From assembly GCF_031656215.1 (NCBI RefSeq), contig NZ_CP134228.1, positions 2,251,001 through 2,315,000 on the forward strand: 64,000 bases of DNA, read 5' to 3'. This DNA comes from Mesorhizobium koreense (GTDB lineage: Bacteria; Pseudomonadota; Alphaproteobacteria; Rhizobiales; Rhizobiaceae). Both the position numbers and the translations under genes were made by a program. Below, one piece after another: positions 8,694-17,495 of this stretch (position 1 is the first letter of the stretch; every line of letters starts with the position of its first letter). The notes below the pieces were generated by a model, which saw only the letters and a list, made by a program, of their open reading frames with translations, did no database searches and was not told where the DNA came from.

Positions 8694-9242
8694 TCAGGCC
8701 CGCAAGTCGTTCCAGACTTTCTGGTCCAGCAACTTGCCGTCCCCGACGGTGAAACGGTCGATGAAGCGGATGCCCTCGAAGGGCTCGCCGTCCGGCCATT
8801 CGCCGGAAAGTTTGCCAAAGCAATAGACGACCGTCCCGGTCTCGCCGAAACACTCGTCGAAGGCTTCGTAGCTCTTCTTCACGAAGCGGTAGCGCGGGCG
8901 GCTCCAGGCGACGAGGTCCTCCAGCGCGCCGAATTCCGCGCTGCCGGGAAAAATCATCCGGAAATCGTCGGCGAGAAACGTCCTGGCCGCCGCGAGGTCG
9001 CGCCTCTCCATCGCCGAAAGGAACGCCTGGACGGTTTCGGCAGGCGTCGGGAGGGGCTTGCCGGGCATCCTGGAGACGCGGCCGCGCATGTAGCTCGTCG
9101 GTTTCACTTCCTCGATCGCCACAATTATGCCGTCAAGCGGAGCCGCGACTGTTGCGCGAACGGCGTCCGTCAGGCGTCGCGACAGGCTCGACCGCACCTC
9201 GTCTCCATAGCCTTCGATCAGGGTGACACGGACGACCGGCAT
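8694..9242 (-). CDS. Fusion of a 4-oxalocrotonate tautomerase-like domain and a SnoaL/NTF2-like domain
   Basis: The 182-residue protein starts MPVVRVTLIEGYGDE, so Pro2 becomes the N-terminal proline after Met removal, the general base of tautomerase-superfamily enzymes. Residues 2-58 match a 4-OT-like subunit, including IEEVKPTSYMRGR. Residues 65-180 look like a SnoaL/NTF2 alpha-beta cone domain (VQAFLSAMERRDLAAARTFL onward). ATG 9242 has GGAGGG 6 bp upstream. The gene is divergent from the GntR regulator at 9328. The pairing suggests isomerisation or hydration of an unsaturated keto acid, but no substrate can be deduced. The whole could instead be a binding protein using the tautomerase fold. 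Confidence 0.75.
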   Translation of the reverse strand: MPVVRVTLIEGYGDEVRSSLSRRLTDAVRATVAAPLDGIIVAIEEVKPTSYMRGRVSRMPGKPLPTPAETVQAFLSAMERRDLAAARTFLADDFRMIFPGSAEFGALEDLVAWSRPRYRFVKKSYEAFDECFGETGTVVYCFGKLSGEWPDGEPFEGIRFIDRFTVGDGKLLDQKVWNDLRA

Positions 9243-9277
9243 TTTCCCTCCTCGCGCAGGATCGGGCGGAGAGCCCG

Positions 9278-9304
9278 TTGACAACATGGTATATTGATAT
9301 ACCA
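9278..9304. promoter_or_regulatory. HutC-like operator palindrome with upstream -35 element
   Basis: TGGTATAT-TG-ATATACCA (9287-9304) is a perfect inverted repeat with 8-bp arms. It fits the GT-n-TA-n-TA-n-AC pattern known for the HutC subfamily of GntR regulators, to which the adjacent gene at 9328 belongs by its UTRA domain. TTGACA at 9278-9283 on the plus strand lies directly beside it; the position 17 bp downstream (ACCAAT) is a poor -10 box. The site is therefore likely the autoregulatory operator of the GntR gene and may also control the divergent tautomerase fusion gene. Confidence 0.6.
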
Positions 9305-9327
9305 ATGAGAGCAACAGGGAGGAACGA

Positions 9328-10239
9328 TTGCCCGGAGATGGCAACGACATCGGGGTAACAGGCGTGGCGGGCGCGCGGCTCGACGCCAATACGCGTGTGC
9401 CACTCTACCATCAGCTTTTCGTCCTTTTGCGCAACCGCATCTATGCGGGCGAATTGAGGGCCGGGGAGCTTGTCTCCGGCGAGCAGGAACTGTGCGGCGC
9501 GTTCGGCGTCTCGCGCATCACCGCCAAGCGGGCGTTGAACGAGCTTGCCAATGCCGGCCTGGTCGTTCGCGAGCGGGGCAAGGGAACGCGCGTGGTCAAG
9601 CGCCCGCCGCCGCCGGCCGTCACTTCCTCCATCGAAGGGTGGCTCGAGAACATCTCGCTGATGGGCATCGCCACCGAAGCGCGTGTCCTTGAATTCGGCT
9701 ATGTTCCGGCGAGCGAGGATATAGCCCAGGCATTGGAACTGGCCTCCGGGACCGAGGTGCAGCGCGCGGTTCGCGTTCGCATTCTCAACGGCGAGCCGAT
9801 GTCTTATCTGGTCACCTACGTTCCGAGCGATATCGGCCGCCAGTACGATAGGGAAGATCTCAACAAGCGGCCGCTGCTGAACCTTCTTGAGAGAGCCGGC
9901 GTGGAAGTCGCTTCCGCGCGCCAGACGATATCCGCGAGCGTCGCCGATTCCCAGGTTGCAACGGCGCTCTCGACGCATGCCGGCGCCCCATTGATCGAAG
10001 TTCGCCGCGTCGTGCGGGACACCGGAGGCAGGCCCGTCGAGTATATCCGGGTGCTCTATCGTCCCGATCTCTACCGTTTCGAAATGTCCATGCGCCGCGT
10101 CCGCGAGAAGGAAGGCATGCGCTGGGCAACGTTACCTTCGGCGCCGATCCCGGCCGGCGAGGAGGAAATGTCAATTCTACCGGGGAACAGGATGGATCCG
10201 GACAGGCAACGAACCGTCCGGGCCGGAAACAGGAGGTGA
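9328..10239 (+). CDS. GntR-family transcriptional regulator, HutC/UTRA subfamily
   Basis: The 303-residue protein has an N-terminal winged helix-turn-helix (about residues 20-90; VPLYHQLFVLLRNRI and FGVSRITAKRALNEL) and a UTRA ligand-binding domain (about 105-250; EGWLENISLMG, PVEYIRVLYRPDLYRF). A poorly conserved tail of about 45 residues follows. No in-frame ATG precedes the helix-turn-helix; TTG 9328 is chosen because GGGAGGAA lies 5 bp upstream. It ends 2 bp before the binding-protein gene at 10242, so the regulator is likely co-transcribed with the Liv-type operon and probably controls it. Effectors of this subfamily are often the substrate or an intermediate of the controlled pathway. 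Confidence 0.88.
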   Translation: MPGDGNDIGVTGVAGARLDANTRVPLYHQLFVLLRNRIYAGELRAGELVSGEQELCGAFGVSRITAKRALNELANAGLVVRERGKGTRVVKRPPPPAVTSSIEGWLENISLMGIATEARVLEFGYVPASEDIAQALELASGTEVQRAVRVRILNGEPMSYLVTYVPSDIGRQYDREDLNKRPLLNLLERAGVEVASARQTISASVADSQVATALSTHAGAPLIEVRRVVRDTGGRPVEYIRVLYRPDLYRFEMSMRRVREKEGMRWATLPSAPIPAGEEEMSILPGNRMDPDRQRTVRAGNRR

Positions 10240-10241
10240 AG

Positions 10242-11489
10242 ATGAGCGAGTTTTCCAAGCGACGCATTACGGCCGGGGCGGGCGTGAACCGCCGGGTGTT
10301 CCTGGCGGCAGGTAGCGCCGCGGTCGGACTGGGGATCACCGGATTCCCCGCCGTTCTGAGGGCCGAGTCTCAATCGGTGAAGATCGGCCTGATCCACCCG
10401 GTGACGGGAGCCATTTCCTTCTCGGGAACGCAGTGCCGGGCCGGGGCGCAGTTGGCGATCGCCGATATCAACGCCGCCGGCGGCATCAAGTCGCTGGGTG
10501 GGGCCAAGATCGAGGGTGTGCTGGGCGACAGCCAGGGCAAGCCGGAAATCGGTGCGTCGGAAGTCGACAAGATGGTCGAGCAGGGCGTGGCCGGCATCGT
10601 CGCGGGCTATTCCTCCGCCATCTCGCTCGCGACCTCGCAGGAGGCGGCCAAATCCAACACACCGCATGTGGTCGACGTCGGCGTTTCGGACGAGATCATC
10701 AAGCGCGGCCTGAAGAACACGTTCCGTCTCGCCCCCGGCTACGGAACGGTGTCGGGGATCGCAGTCGACAACCTCGACAAGATCAACAAGGCCGCCGGCT
10801 CGATCGCCAAGACGGCGGTTGTCGTGCACGAGGATTCGCTTTTCGGCACCGGCACGGCGAAGCTCCTGTCCGCGCAATTGCCGAAGATCGGCATCGAACT
10901 GGTCGATGTCATCAAGCACCCGACGCCGACGCGCGACTTCACCAATATCGTGTTGCAGATCAAGGCGAAGAACCCGGACCTGATCATCCCCGCAAACTAC
11001 TATAACGAATATGTGTTGTTCGCCCGCACACTCAGGCAGCAGCAGGTGAAGGCGAAGGGCATCTATTCGGTCCTCGGCGGGGCGGCGTCGAACTACAAGT
11101 TCGTCCACGATTTCCCCGAGGCCGCGGAAGGGATCATGGATTGTAACCATTGGTTCAATCCGAAATCCGACCTCGCCTTGCAGCGCAAGAAGGCAGCCGA
11201 GGCTAAGGGCCTGATCTACACCTACGAGGTGTTCCTGACCTATAATGCCGTTGCGCTCCTGGCGGATGCCATCGACCGGGCCGGCTCGACCGACAAGGAC
11301 AAGGTCATCGAGGCGCTTGCCGCTTCCACCTGGGACAAGCATGGCATGCCCTACGGCCCGACCAAGTTCGTCAATGGCCAGAACGAGGGCGCCGCGCCGG
11401 CAAACACGCAGGTGCTCGGTGGCGAGATCGAGGTCATCTATCCGAAGGAATTCGCATCCGCCGATGCGGTCTTTCCGATGAAGAGCTGA
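10242..11489 (+). CDS. Branched-chain amino acid-type ABC importer substrate-binding protein
   Basis: This 415-residue protein is a LivJ/amide-urea-type periplasmic binding protein (Peripla_BP_6). Two arginines in a NRRVFLAAG context (residues 16-24) before an apolar stretch ending near AES suggest Tat export. The mature part begins SVKIGLIHPVTGAISFSG, the usual first strand of this fold. The start ATG has AGGAGGTGA immediately upstream. It opens a run of twelve genes (10242-23310) with overlapping or nearly overlapping ends. Members bind amino acids, amides, urea or aromatic and dicarboxylic acids, so the ligand should be inferred from the enzymes downstream rather than from this gene. Confidence 0.9.
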   Translation: MSEFSKRRITAGAGVNRRVFLAAGSAAVGLGITGFPAVLRAESQSVKIGLIHPVTGAISFSGTQCRAGAQLAIADINAAGGIKSLGGAKIEGVLGDSQGKPEIGASEVDKMVEQGVAGIVAGYSSAISLATSQEAAKSNTPHVVDVGVSDEIIKRGLKNTFRLAPGYGTVSGIAVDNLDKINKAAGSIAKTAVVVHEDSLFGTGTAKLLSAQLPKIGIELVDVIKHPTPTRDFTNIVLQIKAKNPDLIIPANYYNEYVLFARTLRQQQVKAKGIYSVLGGAASNYKFVHDFPEAAEGIMDCNHWFNPKSDLALQRKKAAEAKGLIYTYEVFLTYNAVALLADAIDRAGSTDKDKVIEALAASTWDKHGMPYGPTKFVNGQNEGAAPANTQVLGGEIEVIYPKEFASADAVFPMKS

Positions 11490-11511
11490 CCGACGCCACT
11501 GTCCCAACTCC

Positions 11512-11533
11512 GGACCGGGCACCAGCCCGGTCC
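11512..11533 (+). terminator. Perfect 8-bp stem-loop between binding-protein and permease genes
   Basis: GGACCGGG and CCCGGTCC form perfect 8-bp arms with a 6-nt loop (CACCAG) in the 65-bp gap after the binding-protein gene. There is no T-run, so it is more likely an RNA-stabilising or partially attenuating hairpin than a full terminator. Such elements are known after genes for periplasmic binding proteins and raise their amount relative to the membrane components. Confidence 0.6.
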
Positions 11534-11554
11534 CGAACGCCGAACCCGATCGAT

Positions 11555-12427
11555 ATGCCAGACAGCGCGATCCTGATCCCGTCCATTCTCAACGGCCTCA
11601 CGATGGGGGCGCTTTATGCCCTCATCGCGCTCGGGCTGACGCTGATCTACGGCGTGCTGCACATCATCAATTTCGCGCATGGCGCGCTCCTGATGGTCGG
11701 CCTTTACGCGGCCTACTTCCTCAATGCGCGGTTCGGCATCGATCCCTATGTCGCGCTTTTGATCGTCCCGCCGCTGATGTTCGCCCTCGGCTATGCGCTC
11801 CAGCGCGGCATCATCGGAAGGGCAAGCCATGGCCGTGACGAGAACATCCTGCTGGCCACGCTCGGCCTCGCCATCGTCATCGAGAACCTCGCGCTTTATT
11901 TCTTCCGCTCAGACACGCGCACCATCGATGTGCCCTACGCCTTCGAGACGGTGAGCGTGCTTGGCGCCTTCATCCCGCTACCCAAGGTCGTCGCCTTTTT
12001 CGGCGCGCTTGTCACCGCCGCCTTCCTCTGGCTCTTCATGTCGCGGACCGCGACCGGTCGCGCCATCCGCGCCATCTCCAAGGAGCGCAAGGGCGCGGAA
12101 CTCGTCGGCATCGATACCGAACATATCTATGGGCTGAGCTTCGGCCTCGGCATCGCCTGCCTGGGGGTCGCGGCGTGCCTGCTGCTGCCGACCTACTACG
12201 TAACGCCGCAAGTCGGCGAGGGCTTTATCCTCATCGCCTTCACCATCGTGGTGCTGGGAGGTATGGGCTCGTTCATCGGGGCGCTTCTGGGCGGCCTCAT
12301 CATCGGAGTCGTCGAGGCCGTCAGCGGCCTCTATCTCGGCGAAAGCCTCGGCCAGATTGGCATTTTCGTGATCTTCATCCTCGTCCTCTTGTTCCGCCCG
12401 ACGGGGCTGCTCGGGCACAAGGTCTGA
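11555..12427 (+). CDS. Liv-type ABC importer permease, LivH family
   Basis: The 290-residue hydrophobic protein has about eight membrane segments and family landmarks near the start (NGLTMGALYALIALGLTLIY, GVLHIINFAHG) and the end (GFILIAFTIVVLGGMGSFIG). It forms the membrane channel with the LivM-type product that follows 5 bp downstream. The C-terminal RPTGLLG is typical. It belongs to the first of two complete Liv-type importers in the window. Confidence 0.92.
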   Translation: MPDSAILIPSILNGLTMGALYALIALGLTLIYGVLHIINFAHGALLMVGLYAAYFLNARFGIDPYVALLIVPPLMFALGYALQRGIIGRASHGRDENILLATLGLAIVIENLALYFFRSDTRTIDVPYAFETVSVLGAFIPLPKVVAFFGALVTAAFLWLFMSRTATGRAIRAISKERKGAELVGIDTEHIYGLSFGLGIACLGVAACLLLPTYYVTPQVGEGFILIAFTIVVLGGMGSFIGALLGGLIIGVVEAVSGLYLGESLGQIGIFVIFILVLLFRPTGLLGHKV

Positions 12428-12432
12428 GCCGC

Positions 12433-13419
12433 ATGCGAAACCTCGTCATCCTCCTCGTCGTCTTTGCCGCGATCGCGACGGCGCCCTGGCTCATCCGCTC
12501 GGAGTTCTGGCTGAACCTCGTCATCATGACGCTCTACGGCGCGCTGCTCGGCCAATCCTGGAACATCCTCGGCGGTTATGGCGGGCAATTCTCCTTCGGC
12601 CATGCCGCTTTCTTCGGAACGGGAGCCTATGCGGTGGCTGTGCTGCAGATGAAATTCGACATCAATCCGTGGCTCGGCCTTGCGGGCGGCGCGGTGCTTG
12701 CCATGCTGGTTGCGGCCTTCATCGGATACTGCACCTTCCGCTACGGGCTGCGCGGTTCCTATTTCGCGCTGGTCACGCTGGCATTCGCCGAGGTTCTGCG
12801 CATCCTCGCCAATTCCTTCGACATCACCGGGGCCGGCGTCGGACTTCTGATCCCGCTCAGGCAGGAGGCATCCAACCTCCAGTTCCCCACCAAGACGGGC
12901 TTCTTCTTCCTCATCTGGGTGATGACGCTCGCGGCTTTCCTCGTGGTCTGGTGGATCGGCCATTCCCGTTTCGGCGCGCAGCTTACCGCCGTCCGCGACA
13001 ATGAGGACGCGGCGCGCGCGCTCGGCGTCAACCCGTTCCGCGTCAAGATGGGCGCCATCGTCCTGTCGGGCCTTTTCTCAGGTCTCGCCGGCATCTTCTA
13101 CGCCCAGTATTTCCTCTATCTCGACCCGAGCATCGCCTACGGCACGAGCGTTTCCATCGAAAGCCTGCTGGTGCCGATCATCGGCGGCATGGGAACGCTT
13201 TTCGGGCCGCTGCTCGGCGCGGTCGGCGTGCATTTCATTTCCGAGGTCACGCGCGAGACGATGGGAGACGCACCGGGCATCGCGCTGGCGCTTTACGGCA
13301 CCGTACTGGTCCTGATGGTCATCTTCATGCCGCGCGGACTCGCGGGGCTCTTCCGCCGCTTCGGCTGGCGGCCCGCCCAACCGGAAAACAAGGCCGCGCC
13401 GGAGATCCGCCATGCTTGA
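12433..13419 (+). CDS. Liv-type ABC importer permease, LivM family
   Basis: This 328-residue integral membrane protein is the LivM partner: WNILGGYGGQFSFGHAAFFG near residues 40-60 and the cytoplasmic loop DNEDAARALGVN (about residue 195) are diagnostic. ATG 12433 directly follows the preceding stop; the same frame is open far upstream, but that extension would overlap livH in another frame and is rejected. The end overlaps the ATPase gene by 8 bp. A charged tail after RGLAGLFRRFG lies in the cytoplasm. Confidence 0.92.
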   Translation: MRNLVILLVVFAAIATAPWLIRSEFWLNLVIMTLYGALLGQSWNILGGYGGQFSFGHAAFFGTGAYAVAVLQMKFDINPWLGLAGGAVLAMLVAAFIGYCTFRYGLRGSYFALVTLAFAEVLRILANSFDITGAGVGLLIPLRQEASNLQFPTKTGFFFLIWVMTLAAFLVVWWIGHSRFGAQLTAVRDNEDAARALGVNPFRVKMGAIVLSGLFSGLAGIFYAQYFLYLDPSIAYGTSVSIESLLVPIIGGMGTLFGPLLGAVGVHFISEVTRETMGDAPGIALALYGTVLVLMVIFMPRGLAGLFRRFGWRPAQPENKAAPEIRHA

Positions 13420-14150
13420 GGTCGAGGGCCTTTCCAAGCATTTCGGAGGTGTGCGGGCCGCAAACGGCGTACGTCTGTCCCTCGAGGAGGGGAAGATTGC
13501 ATCGCTGATCGGGCCGAACGGTGCCGGTAAGACGACGCTGTTTGCCATGATCACCGGCTTCCACAAGCCGGACGAGGGGAGGGTGCATTTCAACGGCGAG
13601 GACATTACCGGCCTCTCGCCGGAAGCGATCGCCCGACGCGGCATGGTGCGTACCTTCCAGATCGTTCAGCCCTTCGCCGGCCAAACCGTGCGCGAGAACA
13701 TCGCGGTCGGCGCGCACCTGCGCATCGCCTCGCGGTCGCGCGCGCTCGCCAAGGCCGAGGAGGTGGCGCGTCGCGTCGGGCTCGGCGATCGGCTCGACAT
13801 GGATGCGGCGGCACTTACGGGCGCAGGGCGCAAGCGGCTCGAAGTCGCGCGGGCGCTGGCAACGGAGCCGCGCCTGATCCTCTTCGACGAGGTGATGGCG
13901 GGGCTGAACCCGTCCGAGATCCGCGACGTCATTCCGGTCATCCGCGCGCTGCGCGATTCCGGCGTCACGATCCTGCTCATCGAGCATGTCATGCTGGCGG
14001 TGATGAGCCTTTCGGAACATACCTGGGTGTTGAGCGAGGGCGAGATCATCGCTGAGGGTGCCCCGGCCGATGTCGTCGCCGACCCTAAGGTCGTGGCCGC
14101 CTATCTCGGCGAGGGCATGGCCGCGCGCATGAAGCGGCGAGAGGCCGATC

Positions 14151-14158
<8 letters not shown>
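13412..14158 (+). CDS. Liv-type ABC importer ATPase, LivG family
   Basis: The 248-residue ATPase has Walker A GPNGAGKTT (about residues 34-42), an LTGAGRKRLEVARAL signature region in place of the commoner LSxGxxR, Walker B LILFDEVMAGL and the H-loop in LLIEHVM. The DEVMAGL form of the D-loop is usual for LivG proteins. It works as a heterodimer with the next ATPase. The gene overlaps both neighbours by 8 bp. Confidence 0.92.
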
Positions 14159-14851
<693 letters not shown>

Positions 14852-14855
<4 letters not shown>

Positions 14856-16132
14856 TGGTGGCGACACTGGCGGAAAAGATCATCGCGCGTGCGGCCGGAC
14901 GCCAGTCCGTCCGTCCGGGCGAGATCGTCACGGCCAAAATCGACCTTGCCATGATCCACGATTCGGGCGGCCCGCGCCGGGTCGAGCCGATCCTGAAGGA
15001 TCTGGGCGTCGGGCTCTTCGATGCCGGCAAGGTGGTCCTGATCTCGGATCATTTTGTGCCGGGCGATACCGACGAGGGCGCGCGCATCCTCGAACTGACC
15101 CGGCAATGGGCGAAGGAGCGCAAGGTCGCCTTCCACGACGGCGAGGGCATCTGCCATGTCGTCCTGCCGGAGAAGGTGCATCTGAGGCCCGGCATGTTCG
15201 TCGTCGGCGGCGACAGCCATTCGCCGACCGGCGGCGCCTTCGGCTGTTACATGTTCGGCGTCGGAGCGACGGAGATGGCCGGCGTGTTGGCGACCGGCGA
15301 GATATGGCTGAAGGTGCCGGGCACCATCCGCATCGAATGGCAAGGCAGGCTCGGCCTTGGCGTGACCGCCAAGGATATCATGCTGGCGCTTTGCGGCCGC
15401 CTCGGCATGGACGGGGGCAAGTACCAGGCGGTCGAATATGCGGGCGAGGCGATTTCCGCGCTCTCCATGCAGGAGCGCATGACGCTTTCCAACATGGCGG
15501 CGGAACTTGGTGCGCAGGCCGGCCTGATCGGGCCCGACGAAACCACCGCGCGCTGGCTGGAAGGCGTTGGCAGTGATCCCGGAGACTGGTCCGGCCTGAA
15601 ATCCGACCCGGAAGCGGCGCTCCTCGAACACCATGTCTTCGACGCCGCGGCGCTCGAGCCGCAGGTGGCCGCGCCGCATTCGCCGGCCAATGCCGCGCCG
15701 GTCGGCGATGCCCCTGCGACCCCGGTCGACGTCGCCTATATCGGCGCCTGTACGGGCGCGAAATATGACGATCTGAAACGCGCAGCCTCGATCCTGCGCG
15801 GACGCCATACGGCAGCCGGTACCGAACTGATGGTGGCGCCCTCTTCGCGCCGCGATCAGGACCGCGCGACGGACGAGGGCATCATGAAGATATTCGAGGA
15901 TGCCGGCGCGCGCATCCTGCCCAATGCGTGCGGCATCTGCGCCGGCTACGGCGCGGACCGTCTCGGCGAGAATGTGACCTGTATTTCCTCCACAGCGCGC
16001 AACTTCAAGGGGCGCATGGGTGCGGCCTCGTCCAATGTGTGGCTGGCGTCGCCCTACACCGTCGCCGCCTCGGCCGTCGCCGGACGCATCGCCGACCCGC
16101 GCGAATTCCTGCGGGCGGGAGATGGGGCATGA
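14852..16132 (+). CDS. Aconitase/LeuC-family hydratase, large subunit
   Basis: The 426-residue protein belongs to the two-subunit aconitase superfamily (LeuC, homoaconitase, dimethylmaleate hydratase type). Three cysteines expected to hold a [4Fe-4S] cluster are visible: Cys300 in YIGACTGAK, and Cys360 and Cys363 in NACGICAGYG. GGDSHSPTGGAFG (about 119-131) is the substrate-loop motif. The size matches short LeuC-type subunits and not monomeric aconitase. Context (a small subunit, an isocitrate lyase-fold enzyme and hydantoinase subunits) argues against leucine synthesis. A catabolic dehydration/hydration of a methyl-substituted C6-type dicarboxylate is the best inference; the true substrate is unknown. 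Confidence 0.85.
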
Positions 16133-16629
16133 GCGGGCGCATCTTCCTCTTCGGCGACGATATCGACACCGACCAGCTCGCGCCGGGCCAGTATATGAAG
16201 GGCGGGCTAGCAGAACTTGCCGCCCATTGCCTCGAAGCGGTCAGGCCGGATTTCCCGGCGAGTGTCGGACCCGGCGACATCGTGGTTGCCGGACGCAATT
16301 TCGGCATGGGCTCCTCGCGTGAGCAGGCGGCCGAGGCGCTGAAGTTTCTGGGCGTTGCCGCTGTCGTGGCGCGCTCGTTTGCCGGCATCTTCTATCGCAA
16401 TGCCATCAATCTCGGCCTGCCGGTCATCGTGGCGGAAGGCGATCTCGGCGCCGTTCGCGACGGAGTGGAGGCGGTGCTCGATCTTGACGCGGGGCAATTG
16501 CAGCCGGCAGGCGCGGCGCCGATCGTGCTGGAGCCGCTGCCCGACAATCTGAAAGCGCTGCTCGCCGATGGCGGGCTGGTGCCGCATCTGAAGAAGCGCT
16601 TCGCAGCGGAGCGAGGCCAGGACTGGTAA
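16129..16629 (+). CDS. Aconitase/LeuD-family hydratase, small (swivel) subunit
   Basis: This 166-residue protein is the swivel domain partner of the preceding gene product: FGDDIDTDQLAPGQYM at the N-terminus and GRNFGMGSSREQAAEALKFL around residues 55-75 are the signature segments of LeuD-type small subunits. It completes the active site at the iron-sulfur cluster. ATG 16129 overlaps the large-subunit TGA in ATGA fashion, and its TAA overlaps the next ATG (TAATG), so stoichiometric coupled translation is likely. Confidence 0.87.
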   Translation: MSGRIFLFGDDIDTDQLAPGQYMKGGLAELAAHCLEAVRPDFPASVGPGDIVVAGRNFGMGSSREQAAEALKFLGVAAVVARSFAGIFYRNAINLGLPVIVAEGDLGAVRDGVEAVLDLDAGQLQPAGAAPIVLEPLPDNLKALLADGGLVPHLKKRFAAERGQDW

Positions 16630-17495
16630 TGAAACTCAAACAAAGACTTGCAGAGAAGAAGATATTGGTTGCTCCAGGCATCTACGATGCGCTGACGGGG
16701 CTTATCGCGGAACAGGCGGGCGCCGAGGCGGTCTACCTTTCCGGGGCCTCGATCGCCTATACGCGGCTCGGCCGTTCGGATATCGGCCTTGTATCGATGA
16801 ACGAGGTTGCCGACACGGTGGCGGCGGTCCGCGACCGCGTTTCGATCCCTATCGTTGTGGACGCCGACAACGGCTTCGGCAATGCGCTCAACGTGCAAAG
16901 GACGGTCCGCGTGTTCGAGCGCATGGGCGCGGCCGCACTTCAACTCGAGGATCAGACCATGCCGAAACGCTGCGGTCATCTCGACGGCAAGTCGCTGATT
17001 TCCAGCGAGGAGATGGCCGGTAAGATCCGCGCCGCCTGCGATGCACGCCATTCGGAGGATACGCTGATCATCGGCCGCACCGATGCGATCGCTGTCGAGG
17101 GGTTCGAAGCAGCGCTCGACCGCGCCGAGGCTTATGTGGAGGCGGGGGCCGATATTCTCTTCGTCGAGGCGCCGCAGTCGGTCGACCAGATCGAGAAGGT
17201 GGTTTCCCGGCTCGCCGGTCGTGTGCCGCTGATGGCGAACATGGTCGAAGGGGGTAAGACGCCCGCCGTCGACGCGGCGGGGCTGGAAAGGCTCGGCTAC
17301 AGTTTTGTCATCTTTCCGGGCGGTATCGTCCGCGCCGTAGCAGCGACGGCGCGCGACTATTATTCCAACCTCGTGGGGGCCGGTTCCAACGCCGCCTTCC
17401 GCAACCGTATGTTCGATTTCTCCGGCCTGAACGAACTGATCGGCACGCCGGAGATGCTCGCGCTCGGCCATCGCTATGACGGGGAGCAGGCCTGA
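16629..17495 (+). CDS. Isocitrate lyase/PEP mutase-family C-C lyase
   Basis: The 288-residue TIM-barrel enzyme has the metal-binding DADNGFG (residues 78-84) and PKRCGHLDGK (112-121), whose Lys-Arg-Cys-Gly-His loop with Cys115 is the catalytic loop of isocitrate, methylisocitrate and dimethylmalate lyases. PEP mutases and oxaloacetate decarboxylases lack that cysteine, so a lyase is indicated. Coming straight after an aconitase-family hydratase, it probably cleaves the 2-hydroxy diacid that the hydratase makes, yielding pyruvate or glyoxylate plus a short acid. Methylisocitrate lyase of the propionate pathway is the main alternative, but no methylcitrate synthase is nearby. Confidence 0.85.
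   Translation: MKLKQRLAEKKILVAPGIYDALTGLIAEQAGAEAVYLSGASIAYTRLGRSDIGLVSMNEVADTVAAVRDRVSIPIVVDADNGFGNALNVQRTVRVFERMGAAALQLEDQTMPKRCGHLDGKSLISSEEMAGKIRAACDARHSEDTLIIGRTDAIAVEGFEAALDRAEAYVEAGADILFVEAPQSVDQIEKVVSRLAGRVPLMANMVEGGKTPAVDAAGLERLGYSFVIFPGGIVRAVAATARDYYSNLVGAGSNAAFRNRMFDFSGLNELIGTPEMLALGHRYDGEQA

Noticed and set aside
16629-17495. Propionate-pathway methylisocitrate lyase assignment
   Set aside because: The catalytic loop fits, but no methylcitrate synthase is in the operon and both MmgE/PrpD genes lie in a different operon more than 15 kb away, so the name would overstate the evidence.
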